This document shows, one piece after another, positions 1 through 10,960 of a stretch of 64,000 nt of DNA. The notes below the pieces were generated by a model. The model was given only the letters and a program-made list of their open reading frames with translations, had not been told where the DNA came from and searched no databases. A program made the position numbers and the translations under genes. The first letter of the stretch is position 1. Each line of letters opens with the position of its first letter. The stretch spans positions 22,754,001-22,818,000 of the forward strand of contig NC_091968.1 of NCBI RefSeq assembly GCF_036711975.1, in the 5' to 3' direction. The DNA is from Onthophagus taurus (taxonomy: Eukaryota > Arthropoda > Insecta > Coleoptera > Scarabaeidae).

Positions 1-740
1 AATAAAAATAATTTTAACAGTTTAGTATGTGGCGCCATCTCTTAATTTTGTGCATAAAAACAAAAATATATTTTAATTAAAAACTTTATTCTAATTAATT
101 TGTTAATTCAAGAAGAAAACTTAAATTGCATAAAAATTTATTGTCAAATACATAATAATATTTTGATCATTCATTTTAATCACAAAAACATTCCAAGATA
201 ACAATTTGTCATTTAATCTTCAAAACATCTTTTTATTTTTAATATCTTTTTATTTAACTTTTAGATTGATTAATTTTTGGTTAATTGCAATTAATTTATC
301 GAATTTTCTTTCAAATTTTAATATTTAATTTAATAAAAATAATTTTAACAGTTTACTATGTGGCGCCATCTCTTAACTTTGTGCATAAAAACAAAAATAT
401 ATTTTAATTAAAAACTTTATTCTATTTAATTTGTTAATTCAACACGAAAATTTAAATTGTATAAAAATTTATTGTCAAATACATAATAATACTTTAATTA
501 TTCATTTTAATCACAAAAACATTCCAAGATAACAATTTGTCATTAAATCTTCAAAACGTCTTTTTATTTTTAAAATCTTTTTATGTAATTTTTAGATTGA
601 TTAATTTTTGGTTATTTACAATTAAAATTATCGAATTCTTTTTCAAATTTTAATATTTAATTTAATGAAAATAATTTAGACAGTTCACTATGTGGCGCCA
701 TCTCTTGATTTTATGCAATTTGTTAATTCAAGAAGAAAAC
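1..740. repeat. ~331-bp tandem repeat, block 1
   Basis: Two full units and part of a third are visible, starting near 1, 332 and 663. Each opens with an A/T-rich stretch, then the core TGTGGCGCCATCTCTT, then a long AT-rich tail. A second block of the same family lies at 3300-3967. No coding potential is seen. Confidence 0.85.
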
Positions 741-1042
741 TGGGTTCGTCAACAAACTAGAGTTTAAATTTAAAAGATAATATTAAAAAATTTATAAGTA
801 AATTGGAGATAAAAATTAGTTAATTTGGTATCTTGAAGTACCTATATTATTAATCACATTGTTGATGTTAATCCATCAAAAAGCACACTCAAAAGATAAA
901 AAATCAAGGTTAGAAATAAAAAACCACAAAAATAATGTGTATTTTGTTCGATTCTTTATTTAACCATTCTTTAAAGCATTTAATTAAACAACTTTATTTC
1001 AATTTAATTGAAAAAGAAATTAATCTTCAACCCAGTTCCGGT

Positions 1043-2038
1043 TTAAATTCCGGAAATTTGGGCGATCCAATTGCGGAGATTTCCAGTGCAGGCGTAAACT
1101 CCGGGGAAATTGGGTCTAGCGCATCCTCTTCCCCAAGAAACAACACCGACGAGGGTGTTTCCAACAGCTAATGGGCCACCGCTGTCTCCTTGACAAGCGT
1201 CTCTACCACCAGAAGCAAATCCAGCGCAAATCATACTAAAAAAGATTAAAATTAAAACAAAATTGTTAAGTTAAAAAAGAATTATTCACCGATCAGTAAT
1301 AGCGGAAGTGCCATAAGATGATCTACAACTAGCTTGGCTGACAATTGGAACAGTAACAGCTTGGAGTTGAGTGGCACCAGGTCCACCTTCCTATTTATAT
1401 GAGAATAGGAAGAAATTAAAGATTAATTTATTTATTATATTTAAATTTACCCTAATGGCACCCCATCCAGACACAACAGCGTTAGTACCAGCAGATGGGC
1501 GGCTACCAGCTGATGGCAAATTAATTCTTTGCACTCCAGTGCTTCCAAGAGCGAAAGATCCAGAAATTTGTGCGAGTGCAATGTCGAAATCGAGAGTTCT
1601 AGAGTTGTAGCTTCCGTGAACAACCAATCTGGAGATGCTGTGAATGGTACCTCCAGAATTAGCCATAGAACTTCCAGACCTGATGCTGAAGGTTCCAGAA
1701 ACACTACAAAAAAAGAACAATAAACAAATAAATTCCAAAAATCGTTAAAAAAATACCCGACAAGACAATGAGCAGCGGTAACAGCCCAATTAGTACCGAT
1801 GATGACAGCTCCACAGAAATGGGAAGTTCCAAGTCTGAGAGATACTTGGTAAGGGAAGTTGGCGATGTTCACCGTTTGACCTCCGACGATTCTTCCATCC
1901 AAAGTTGGCACGATGGGTTTGAAACCCCTATCGGCAGCTAAAACGAGTTTAAATTGAAATCTTTACGCAATCAAAAGATGATGTTGAAAACTCACCAACG
2001 GCGTACACGCAAAGTAACAAGATAATTAATTTTAGCAT
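1043..2038 (-). CDS. Trypsin-like serine protease, five exons, 256 aa
   Basis: Secreted S1-family endopeptidase, probably digestive. Exons (minus): 2038-1996, 1937-1757, 1703-1451, 1390-1290, 1235-1043; all junctions are GT-AG and the frame closes to 256 aa, a normal trypsin length. Seen: hydrophobic signal peptide (residues 1-14), short propeptide, activation site LDGR/IVGG at residues 27-34, catalytic His71 in TAAHC, Asp115 in DIAL and Ser211 in GDSGGP. Asp205, six residues before the serine, is the position-189 specificity residue, so cleavage after Lys/Arg is expected from family knowledge. The mature chain has seven cysteines; the one in VYACTG near the C-terminus has no obvious partner. 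The start is the only ATG giving a signal peptide, 33 bp downstream of a TATA box. It lies alone between two blocks of the 331-bp repeat. Confidence 0.95.
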
Positions 2039-2068
2039 GTTGGATCGTACTCTTAACGAAAAAACCCG

Positions 2069-2100
2069 TTATTTATACCTAACCATCATATCTTATCATT
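2069..2100 (-). promoter_or_regulatory. TATA box and GATA site of the trypsin gene
   Basis: On the minus strand TATAAAT lies at 2077-2071, implying a start site near 2045 and a very short leader. TGATAAGA lies just upstream at about 2098-2091 and matches the GATA-factor consensus. GATA factors are known to drive insect midgut digestive genes; that this one does so is inference. Confidence 0.6.
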
Positions 2101-2860
2101 TTTTTTTATCGTTTTCAAAAAAGAACGTCCATATTACATCTTTTAAAACGAAACAGATTTAAATCTATCAAACATAACTTCTTTTTCGCAACTTTTAACA
2201 AAGGTTAAATCAATTCTTTATTACATTATTTATTACTTTTATTTTTTAAAAGAATTTTATTTTATTTTTCCTTGAATAAAGAATTTTTCCAAGAAATTAC
2301 GCTACGTAATACACACGTAATATCTTTTGTAATGATCTGGTCGTTATCTTATTTTTTTATGATGACAGATCATTTTAATTTTAGAAAATTCAACCTCTAA
2401 CAATCTAATTACCGTATAATATAAAGATCGATAATCTCAAGTGCCGTCAGGAGATCGAACGCAGACAAAAAAATCCCCTTAAAAGTCTTACTTAGCACGT
2501 ATTTAAATTCTTGAATGAGTAAAAATACTTTAAGATTAAACCAAACCACTTTATCTTCATCTTTATTTGTTTATGGTTCGGTTTGCAATAATATTTTAAT
2601 AAATGGAATGTGCAGTGTCCGGTCAGGAAGTAGATGAAGAGCTTCTAATAACTTTTTGAGTTTCTCAGGAACTGATCATGTCGATGTTTTGAATGATTTT
2701 TTTTAATGTTCGATGAAATCGTTCTCAATAATCTCTAATTATAATAATTTATTAAAGGTTAAACATTTTCTTTTTAATTTCATCAAAAATTATTTAATTT
2801 ATGTTGGTACTTCTGAATCTGAAATTTATAACTTCGTCCATGTTGTCAACATCTGACGTT
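2101..2860. other. Intergenic, no gene recognised
   Basis: AT-rich sequence upstream of the trypsin promoter. No coding frame, structural RNA or clear repeat was identified. Confidence 0.5.
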
Positions 2861-2880
2861 TAAATGTCAAATTTGTCAAA

Positions 2881-3085
2881 ATGTCGAAGATATTTTTACG
2901 TTTCGGTGAGTTTTGCGAGATTTACACAACATTACATGCGTAAAAGTTTCAAATTTAACCTAAAACAAGGAACTTTTAGTTTGGCTAAGAAAAAATACCA
3001 AAAATTATCATTGTATGGCATTTGTGTCCCGGCTGATTTGTGTTTTTCTTTTAATACAATCTTTTAAGGAAACTAAGATTACAAA
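2881..3085 (+). pseudogene. Possible remnant of a small gene (exon-like pieces)
   Basis: An ATG at 2881 follows promoter-like TGTCAAA motifs and opens a short frame (MSKIFLRF) that runs into a GTGAG donor. A stretch near 2985-3066 encodes KKKYQKLSLYGICVPAD, and TTTAAG/GAAACTAAG...AAAG/GTAAGT near 3066-3087 looks like a small bounded exon. The YGICVPAD stretch loosely recalls Mpv17/PXMP2-type proteins, but this is too short to assign. Frames do not join into a full gene here and the next sequence is repeat, so a decayed or truncated gene is the most that can be said. Confidence 0.2.
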
Positions 3086-3299
3086 GGTAAGTACTAAAGC
3101 ATTATTACGTTATCACCCAAGCAATTTTAAAATTGTTTCTTATCAAAATAACGTCTAAGTAGAACATAACCTCAAAAAAACAATTTGTGCTTTGACGATT
3201 CCAAAATCAGTTTATAAAGATTCGAAGTGTTAAATTTAAAGATGAATTAGAATAAGAAACTAAAAATATTAATTACAACATTTTAATGTTTTAATTTAA

Positions 3300-3967
3300 G
3301 TAATTTAAAGTTTACAACACAGCGCCATCTCTTAATAATTTTACTAACTTTGTACGTTAAATCTTCAAAATAACTTTTTATTTTTAATATCTTTTTATAT
3401 AATTTTTAGATTGATTAATTTTTGGTTAATTGCAATTAATTTATCGAATTTTCTTTCAAATTTTAATATTTAATTTAATGAAAATTATTTTGACACTACG
3501 TTATGTGGCGCCATCTCTTAATTTTATGCATAAAAACCAAAATTTATTTTAATTATAAACTTTATTCCAATTAATTTGTTAATTAAAGAAGAAAACTTAA
3601 ATTATATAAACATTTATTATCAAATACATAATAATACTTTGATCATTCATTTTAATCACAAAAACATTCCAATATAAAAATTAGTCATTAAATCTTCAAA
3701 ACATCTTTTTATTTTTAATATCTTTTTAAGTGATTTTTAGATTAATTAATTTTTGGTTAATTACAATTAATTTATCGAATTTTCTTTCAAATTTTAATAT
3801 TTAATTTAATAAAAATAATTTTGACAGTTCATTAAGTGGCGCCATCTCTTGATTATACAATTTGTTAATTCAAGAAGAAAACTTAAATTGTATAAAAATT
3901 TATTGTCAAATACATAATAATACTTTGATCATTCAATTTAATCACAAAAACATTCCAAAATAAAAAT
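3300..3967. repeat. ~331-bp repeat, block 2, abutting the kinase stop codon
   Basis: Partial unit from about 3300, then units starting near 3476 and 3807 with the same GGCGCCATCTCTT core as block 1. Similarity runs through ACAAAAACATTCCAA right up to the kinase stop codon at 3968, so the repeat serves as the kinase 3' UTR. Confidence 0.8.
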
Positions 3968-5305
3968 TTAGTCATCTTCGAAATAATCAGATATTGGAGG
4001 TGTGAGCTTAGCATTTTTTAAATAATCCATTTTAAGTAATTCCAAAGATGTGGGTCTCCTCTCTGGGTCATAAGTTAACATATTCTAAAAAATAAAATTT
4101 AAGTCTTAAGAAATCAATTATTTCGTCATTACATCAATCAAATTTAAAGCTTCTTCACTTGGCGCATTAATTTTATCCTTCAAATTCTGCTTCTCCCACA
4201 TGGGAAAAGATTTTTTATATTCATTTAACATGGTCACTCCTTTCCAATTTTTTTCTGTTGGAGTCCCAAGGAGTCTAAATATTTTATATAATTCATCAAT
4301 TTCTGAATCACCCGGAAACAAGGGCTTCTTTATGATCTAATTAAACAAAAAAGGATATTAAATACTCTTAGAAATCATTTTTAAAGTACCATTTCTGCCA
4401 TAATACATCCTAAACTCCAAATATCAACTGATGTGCTGTACATTTTGGCCCCAAATAATAATTCAGGTGCTCTATACCACAAAGTAACAACTTCATGGGT
4501 AAAAATTCGTGTTGGTAAAGTAAATGATCGAGATAATCCAAAATCAGCTAATTTAATGTGACCTTCATTATCTAGTAATAAATTCTGTGGTTTTAAATCG
4601 CGATGTAAAATTCTGTGGGTGTGCAAATAACCAATTCCATCAATTAATTGCTTCATATAACTCTTAAACACAATTAAAAATTATAAACGAATTAAAATGG
4701 CATTAATAACCATACTCTTATTAAATTTTCAGATAAAACTCCTACACTAATCTCTAAATATTTTTTTAAATCCATGTGTAAAAATTCAAACACCATGTAT
4801 AAACATTTCGATTCTGTAAAAATAATATCTAAAAGTTCCACAATCGCCGAATGATGAAGCGATTTTAAAAGGCATATTTCTCGAATTGTAGTCGAAGGGA
4901 TTCCTTCTGATTCATTGGGACGATCGTGTCTAAAACAATTTTCTTGCAAAATTAAAAAAAAAACAAATATTTCTTAAAGGTTAAATTTAATTGATTTTTT
5001 GGTGTGTTAACGACGAGATAAGCTGAATCCTGTGGTGCTACTCTTTAAATACAAAGTAAAACCGACAAAATTCAACTGACCCCATCGCTTAACTTACAAA
5101 AGTAACGACGCAAAAAGATTGGGTTATGCGACTTAAAAACTCACTTTTCCAACGCGATTTTCTTCAAAGCCACATATTTCCCGGTTATTTTATCTTTTGC
5201 CTTATAAACGATCCCGTACGTTCCCTCCCCAGCTTTTTTTAACTTAAAAAATTGTTCTAATTTTCGTGCATTGGCGGCAAAATCGTCTTGTGATAACGAC
5301 AACAT
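3968..5305 (-). CDS. Cdk2: Cyclin-dependent kinase, Cdk2/Cdk1 type, 322 aa
   Basis: Ser/Thr kinase of the cell-cycle CDK family; acts with a cyclin in the nucleus. Exons (minus): 5305-5145, 4929-4716, 4662-4390, 4336-4133, 4084-3968; frame closes to 322 aa. Seen: glycine loop GEGTYG (26-31) with the inhibitory Thr29/Tyr30 pair, catalytic Lys48, cyclin-binding helix PSTTIRE (65-71; PSTAIRE in most Cdk1/2), HRDLKPQN (145-152), DFG (165-167), activation-loop Thr180 in TRIFTHEV, and WYRAPE. The stretch [20 protein letters not shown] favours Cdk2. The protein is ~16 residues longer at the N-terminus than canonical Cdk2 and has a small insertion (HDRPNESEG) before the PSTTIRE helix. All catalytic residues are intact. 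Cdk1 is the alternative assignment. Confidence 0.93.
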
Positions 5306-5610
5306 TTTGAGTTGGTTGTTTATAACCTAAAACGCATGCGCAGAATTAACTGTCAACGATTTTTTTGGGAAACTTTAATAAAAAAAAATCACTATTATTA
5401 TAATAAATTTAATTAATTAAATGAATAAAATTGTTATTAAAGCTTTTTTTTTGAGTTAATTATTGTTGGAAATAAATTAGAATTATTATTAATTTAAATT
5501 TAATGAATTTTAAATGTTTTTGTTTTCAGGGTTTTTATTTTTTGAAAGTTGCCTGTTAACCTAACTTTAATAAGTGATCAAATCAACGGTTTTGTTGTTA
5601 AACGAAAATC
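5306..5610. promoter_or_regulatory. Short divergent promoter region, kinase / BTB gene
   Basis: Only 305 bp separate the two start codons, so the kinase and the mod(mdg4)-like gene are transcribed divergently from one intergenic region. TTTTGTTTTCAG at about 5520-5530 could be a splice acceptor in the BTB leader. No TATA box is obvious on either side. Confidence 0.55.
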
Positions 5611-6370
5611 ATGGGAGAAGAACAATATTCTTTGTGTTGGGATAACTTCCATAAAAATATGAGTAATGGGATGCAAGCGTTATTAGAGAATGAAGACTTA
5701 GTGGATGTAACTTTAGCGGTTGAAGGAAAATATATAAAAGCCCACAAAATCGTTCTCTCAATATGCAGCCCCTATTTCAAAGAATTATTTCAATCAAATC
5801 CCTGCAAACACCCCATAGTTTTCATGAAAGACGTGAGTTACATCGCAATGAACGACCTCCTTACGTTTATGTATCAAGGGGAAGTACAAGTAAATGAAGA
5901 ACACATAAATGTATTTGTTAAAACAGCGGAAGCTTTACAAGTCCAGGGAATAACGGGGGAATGTAATGATGACACTGAATTGGGGGATGATAATTATCAG
6001 AATGAAGAAGTGTTGGTTAAACCGGTTATAATTCAAAATAAACCTTCAATACTTAAAAAATTGTTGCAACCTTCATTGAAAAGGCGTAGATTAAATAGTT
6101 GTGAAAAAGATGTTGAAATTCCTACAACAGAAGAGATTATTGAGTTTAAAATGGAACCTTACGATGAAACACAAACTGAGCAACATTTAAATGAAACTTA
6201 TGAACATTTAGATGATGATGTAACTAATGAGGATTATCACGAGGTTGGTGTTGAAGATCAATTAGATGAAACAGAAAATATTGATGATGCAGAAGATTAT
6301 GCTATGTTAGAAAGTGGAGAGGAACCCAAGCCTGGAACCAGTAATGAAGTTGCTGTATCGGATGGACAAG
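5611..6370 (+). CDS. mod(mdg4): mod(mdg4)-like common exon: BTB domain plus acidic linker
   Basis: Shared 5' exon of a BTB/FLYWCH chromatin protein. Residues ~5-17 (QYSLCWDNFHKNM) and ~22-118 form a BTB domain of the Drosophila TTK group, with DLVDVTL, KAHKIVLSICSPYF, DLLTFMYQGEV and the closing AEALQVQGIT. BTB domains of this group mediate homo- and hetero-oligomerisation at insulators and promoters (family knowledge). Residues ~120-253 are a low-complexity acidic linker containing FKMEP, close to a psiKxE SUMO site. The exon ends GGACAA G/GTAAAA after 253 codons plus one base, i.e. phase 1, matching the start phase of five downstream terminal cassettes. Unspliced read-through would add a hydrophobic tail and stop at 6468; this is probably intron. 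Confidence 0.9.
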
Positions 6371-7005
6371 GTAAAATTGTTTTATTAACTTTGTTGTCTT
6401 TTTCTATTCTGTTGAATTTAATCAAATTCAATTTTGCACTTTTTTGGATGGATATATTTTTAAAATAAAACAAAATCATCATCAGGAACTACCTAATTAC
6501 GAAATTATTCAAATTAATATGAAACTTACAAAGCACATGTCATCTTTTTCATCCTTTGGCTACCAAAATTGCTACCTTATTCCTATAACCCCAAAAAAAC
6601 ACCATACCTTCCCTTATTTTACATTTCTTATATTTTGTACTAAAAATATCTATTTTCTGGCATGACCCTTTATCTTGAAAACGATCAACTTTTGCGCATT
6701 TTGGTAAGAGTGCCTTTTTGCTTAAAAAAGTACAGAGAATAAGAATTTTTATTCAAAAAGCCAAAAAATATACTGTCACAAAAGTTACGGTTCTTTTAAT
6801 CAGTAAAGAATACATACAGAGCGCCCTCTACCGGCTGTAGTAAAACGGACACCATAACTGTCTTTTTCATGCCTAAAAACCCCTCTATACCAAATTTGAA
6901 TAGAATCGATTGAAATACACGTGTAATATTAAAAAAAAATTAATTTAAAAATTTAATTTGAACATCCTGTATCTCCAACACAAAGCGTTTGTCGGCCTAT
7001 CTTTA
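6371..7005. other. Start of the large common intron
   Basis: AT-rich intron sequence after the common donor. 6470-6560 is a repeat matched in inverted orientation at 12925-13010. 6790-7000 holds diverged repeat fragments, including text about a decayed hexanucleotide-like CCTGTATCTCC motif shared with the element that follows. No exon with the cassette start phase was found. Confidence 0.5.
6465..6560 (+). repeat. Inverted repeat, left copy (partner 12925-13010)
   Basis: The stretch containing CATCATCAGGAACTACCTAA and AATATGAAACTTACAAAGCA recurs as reverse complement near 12925-13010, about 6.4 kb away. It is either one element family in both orientations or the two ends of one large element. 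Confidence 0.6.
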
Positions 7006-7343
7006 TACAGGGTGTTTTAAAACAACGTTTAATTATTTATAGGGGTAGTACTACAGTCGAAAAGTGTTAATAAACATGGGTCCGAAAATCAACCGTTCTC
7101 GAGATACAGGATGTTCAAATTGGTTAGATAGCTTAATTCTAAACAACATTTATTCGAAAAAAAAATTTGTATTCCTTAAGGTTTCCGAGAAAAAAAAAAC
7201 ATATTTTAAAATTAATAATTAAAAAAATTGAATTGACACAACGTAATACTAATACTAATCAAAACGCAGCTTTTTACTGAAGATGTTCAAAATGGGGCCT
7301 CCTCGTCCTATCCATCTCCCAGGAAACCTTTCATTCAAATGTT

Positions 7344-8418
7344 AGCTGTGTTTGGTACACTTGCTATAAATACTCCTAGTGTAGCAAGTGTAGTGCAGTT
7401 GACAACTCTCAGTTTTCAACACATTTTCAAAGTGCATAAGTGTAACAATTTTAGGTGTTTGGTAAAACGGATTATTATGACAGTTATAGGTTATGTAATC
7501 TTTATTATTTCTGTAGGAAGTTGAATAATTTATTATTGATCAAAGAATCAAGATGAATAAATCAAAAAACGAAATGTTGCCTGAGCCCTAGCTCTTCCTG
7601 TTTTTGAATTATTTTCGGTTTTCTTTTTCACTGCTCGTTCTAGTGATTTCCATTTATTTTCCACCTGAAGTGGTGTGAAAATATAATCTTTCTGTTTCAG
7701 TCTTGTAGAAATTGCTTCCCACAGTTTCTTCTTTGTTTTTAGTTTAAAAGACTTGCCTACTTTGGTATTTAATTCTTCAAATACACTTATTAATAACTTT
7801 GTGGATGCATCTCCCCATTGGCTCTTTTGATATACTTCTTCAACTGAGTCTAGTTCATCTGATTCTTCATTATGATGAACATTTACAAATACCAATTCAT
7901 TAGCTAAAAGAAAACGTGGAATATATTTTGTGTAATTGTATAAAAAAATCTTACTTACTCTCTATGTTTTGTGCCAATACTTGGCTACCGTCATCACTTT
8001 TTACATATTTTCCCCCTTCATCATAAATTATTTTTACATTTAACTGTCTTTCAATTTTAGCCATTATATTTAACCGGAGAACTTCCTATTGGGTTTTTAA
8101 TTTTAATTGAATAGAGCGTTTTCTACAAATCAAACTGTTATTTATTGTTTTTACTAGCTTACAATATTTTATTTTTGTTTAAATAAATCTAAGTTTGACA
8201 CTTTCAAGAAACTAAATACGTCTTAAAGGTTATGTCGACTTATACTACACTTCCTACACTTGCCGGCGAGTCGGTGTGAAAAGTGTCTGCACTTTTAAAA
8301 CTCAATCGGTTACCAAACGCGGCGGCACTATCTACACTTGTTTGCACCAGTCTACCAAACACTATTTTTAAGAAAAAGTGTGCACTGGTGTACGTTAGTG
8401 CAAGATACCAAACAAAGC
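7344..8418. mobile_element. ~1.07-kb transposon nested in the mariner fossil, carrying a Myb/SANT gene
   Basis: The insertion splits the fossil transposase between its DGAPPHFTRIVRQ and LNERFPGRW stretches, which fixes the boundaries to within a few bases. The ends are short inverted repeats, AGCTGTGTTTGGTACACTTGC at the left and GCAAGATACCAAACAAAGC at the right. Host bases AACA appear on both sides and may be the target-site duplication. Subterminal ACACTTG motifs recur near both ends. The cargo is one Myb/SANT-like gene and no transposase, as in non-autonomous relatives of PIF/Harbinger. The superfamily is uncertain because a TWA duplication is not seen. Confidence 0.7.
7548..8064 (-). CDS. 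Myb/SANT-like (MADF-type) DNA-binding protein, transposon-borne, 153 aa
   Basis: Two exons (minus): 8064-7959 and 7903-7548, joined at a GTAAGT donor and a TTTTAG acceptor; the frame closes to 153 aa without interruption. Residues ~60-140 form a Myb/SANT-like trihelical domain: WGDASTKLLISVFEEL, then KKLWEAISTRL, then the signature FTPLQVENKWKSLERAVKKK. Such proteins accompany PIF/Harbinger transposases and bind element ends (family knowledge); domesticated versions also exist. Here the gene lies inside the 1.07-kb element, with no transposase beside it. The intact frame and splice sites suggest recent arrival or retained use. Confidence 0.7.
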
Positions 8419-8884
8419 TGTTGTCTAACAATACGCGTAAAGTGCGGGGGAGCTCCATCCTGCATAAACTAGAGATTTATAGTCTTTCATTTAACGGCAA
8501 ATCTTCCAAAAGTTTAGGTAGAGTGTTTTCCAAGAAATCCAAATATGTTAAACCGTTTAATGGTTGTGGTAAAACTATCGATCCCAACAACCTATCCCCT
8601 ACGACGCCTAACCAGATATTTAAACTAAAACGCTCTTGATGTCTGGTTTCAACAACGGCTCAACAAGGATTCTTCTTGTGGAAATTAAATATTCCATTTT
8701 TGGTAAAACCAGCTTCATCGGTGAAAAGTATGTTAGCTGAGAATCATAAACACCATGTCACTCATTTCAGCATTTGAATACAAGACCATTGCAAACTATT
8801 TCACTTCAGGTTTCGCAAAATCAAATTACTGGAGTTTGGTTATTTCGTAATTTGAACGAAACTTCAAATTAATGTATCGCAGAT

Positions 8885-9100
8885 TGTACAGGGTGGGCAA
8901 ATTTGGATGTTATTATAGGCTATCTCAGAAACTATAAGAGATACGAAAAAAGTAGGTGCCATGTCTCGGTCTCCTTTTCCGAGACTAATTCAATCCCGCA
9001 AAGACCAAACCTCTATCTTCTTTTGTTTTTAAGTTATAGCCGAAAAGTCAAATTTTAGCGATTTCAAAAAATGCTCATATTTCGTTTATTTTTCAAATTA
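8885..9100 (+). repeat. Dispersed element 'tacagggtgg', copy 1
   Basis: A stretch beginning GTACAGGGTGGGCAAATTTG and continuing AGGCTATCTCAGAAACTAT is repeated in the same orientation at 11714-11920 with moderate divergence. Non-coding; lies inside the common intron. Confidence 0.6.
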
Positions 9101-9824
9101 GAGAAATGGGGTTGATACGTTCTTAAGACACTTTTTTAAGTAGAATATACTGCCAATTGAAAAATGTTTTTTTTCTCTGAAACCTTAAGGAGTACAATTT
9201 TTTTTTTTAATTAATGTTGTTTAGAATTAAGCTATCTAACCAATTTTAAATAAAATTTTTGCATTTTCTGAAAAATAGTGGTATTTATTTTCACTTCCGG
9301 TCAAATGGAAACAAAGCAATGGAAACATCATACTATTCTCAAAAACAGACAGTTTCATACTGTATCGATTTGCCAAGTATCAAATCTGTAGTAGTTATAG
9401 TTTAAAAGAAAAAACGTAGAGTCGCAATAAATTTGAACATCCTGTATCTTGAAAACGGTTGATTTTCGGACCCATGTCGATTAACTAGTAGTACTACCCC
9501 TATAAATATTTAAACGTTGTTTTAAAACATCCTGTATAAAGTTTGTGTTAATTTTGAAAGATCAATCGACTGTTAAAGTCCTACTACAAGAAGCTGAAAC
9601 ACCTGTAGAAATAAAATAAAGCAAAAAAGTATCCGGCATATCTATCCGGCCATTATGGGTATAATTTCTGGTACATTTCTGAAGTGAATACCCTACATTG
9701 CCACATTATTGCGATATGTGAATAAAAATTAAATTAATAAGAAAGCTGATAAGATATGTCAACTTATTTGGATCCAAGATACAAAATGAACTTTTTTGAT
9801 GCTGATTTATCTAACGAAGCAACT

Positions 9825-10960
9825 CTAAAGCGAGGATACCTTAATTAATAATTGGCGATATTTCCACAAGTATCCTTCAGAAATGAATTTTATAGCGAAT
9901 TTTGAAAATTATCGATGAAAATTGCAACATCGAAAATTCAAATATTGTTTTCTCAAAAACTAACGGTTATTTTTCAAAACGTGTTGGTTCATTGGAAAGG
10001 GGACATTCTTATTAACACTTTGGGAAATTTTCATACTCATATTCCAAGAAATGAATTTTATACGAATTTTTAAAACTTAATCGGCGAAAATTGCAAAATT
10101 CGAAAAATTGTCGATTATTTCAAAAATTTATTTCTCAAGAACTAAAACCGATTTTTCAAAACGGCGTTTTGCATTAAAAAGAGGATGTTTTAATTAATAA
10201 TTGACGATATTTCCAGAATGATCCTTAAAAAAATTAATTTTATAGCGAATTTTGAAAATTATCGATGAAAATTGCAACATCGAAAATTTGATCAAAACTT
10301 CAAATATTGTTTTCTCAAAAACTAAAAGTTATTTTTCAAAACGGGTTGACTCATTGGAAAGAGGACACTTTTATTAACACGTTGGGAAATTTTCATACTT
10401 ATATTCCGAGAAATGGATTTTATACGAATTTTTAAAACTTAATCGGCAAAAATTGCAAAATTCAAAAAATTTTCAATCATTTCAAAAATTTATTTCTCAA
10501 GAACTAAAAGCGATTTTTCAAAACGCCTTGTTGCATTAAAAAGAGGATACTTTAATTAATAATTGGTGATATTTCCAGAATGATCCTTAAAAAAATTAAT
10601 TTTATAGCGAATTTTGAAAATTATCGATGAACATTGCAACATCGAAAATTTGATCAAAACTTCAAATATTGTTTTCTCAAAAACTAAAAGTTATTTTTCA
10701 AAACGGGTTGATTCATTGGAAAGAGGACACTTTTATTAACACTTTGGGAAATTTTCATACTTATATTCCGAGAAATGGATTTTATACAAATTTTTAAAAT
10801 TTAATCGGCAAAAATTGCAAAATTTCAAAAAATTGTTGATCATTTCAAAAATTTATTTCTCAAGAACTAAAAGCGATTTTTTAAAACAGCTTCGTGCATT
10901 AAGAAGAGGATATTTTAATTAATAATTGGTTATATTTCCACAAAGAAAATTTTAAGTAGG
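9825..10960. repeat. ~361-bp satellite, about three units
   Basis: Units start near 9831, 10182, 10543 and 10907 (GAGGATA.TTTAATTAATAA). Within each unit a half-unit resemblance is visible (paired TTTTATA.CGAATTTT.AAA blocks and paired TTCTCAA.AACTAAAA blocks), so it probably arose from a ~180-bp ancestor. No coding potential. Confidence 0.85.

Larger units (their letters stand above)
7006..9536 (-). mobile_element. Mariner-like (DDE_3/DUF4817-type) fossil with long inverted ends
   Basis: The ends are long inverted repeats: TACAGGGTGTTTTAAAAC at 7006 and its mirror ending at 9536, with arms covering about 7006-7200 and 9157-9536; the right arm carries a ~180-bp insertion. Between them, minus-strand fossil transposase pieces are readable: EMSDMVFM near 8770 (DUF4817-like), then LFTDEAGFTKNG at ~8735-8690, NIWLGVVGDRLLGS, MQDGAPPHFTRIVRQ at ~8462-8420, and after an interruption LNERFPGRWIGRGGP at ~7335-7290. 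It has an internal deletion before LFTDEA, plus stops and frameshifts, so it is inactive. Confidence 0.8.

Noticed and set aside
1371..1723. Plus-strand open frames opposite the trypsin exons
   Set aside because: They are antisense shadows of well-supported protease exons.
8240..8458. 72-codon minus-strand frame
   Set aside because: It is a shifted frame of the DGAPPHFTRIVR stretch running into the nested element.
8283..8639. 118-codon plus-strand frame
   Set aside because: It is antisense to the mariner-fossil transposase and crosses the nested element boundary at 8418.
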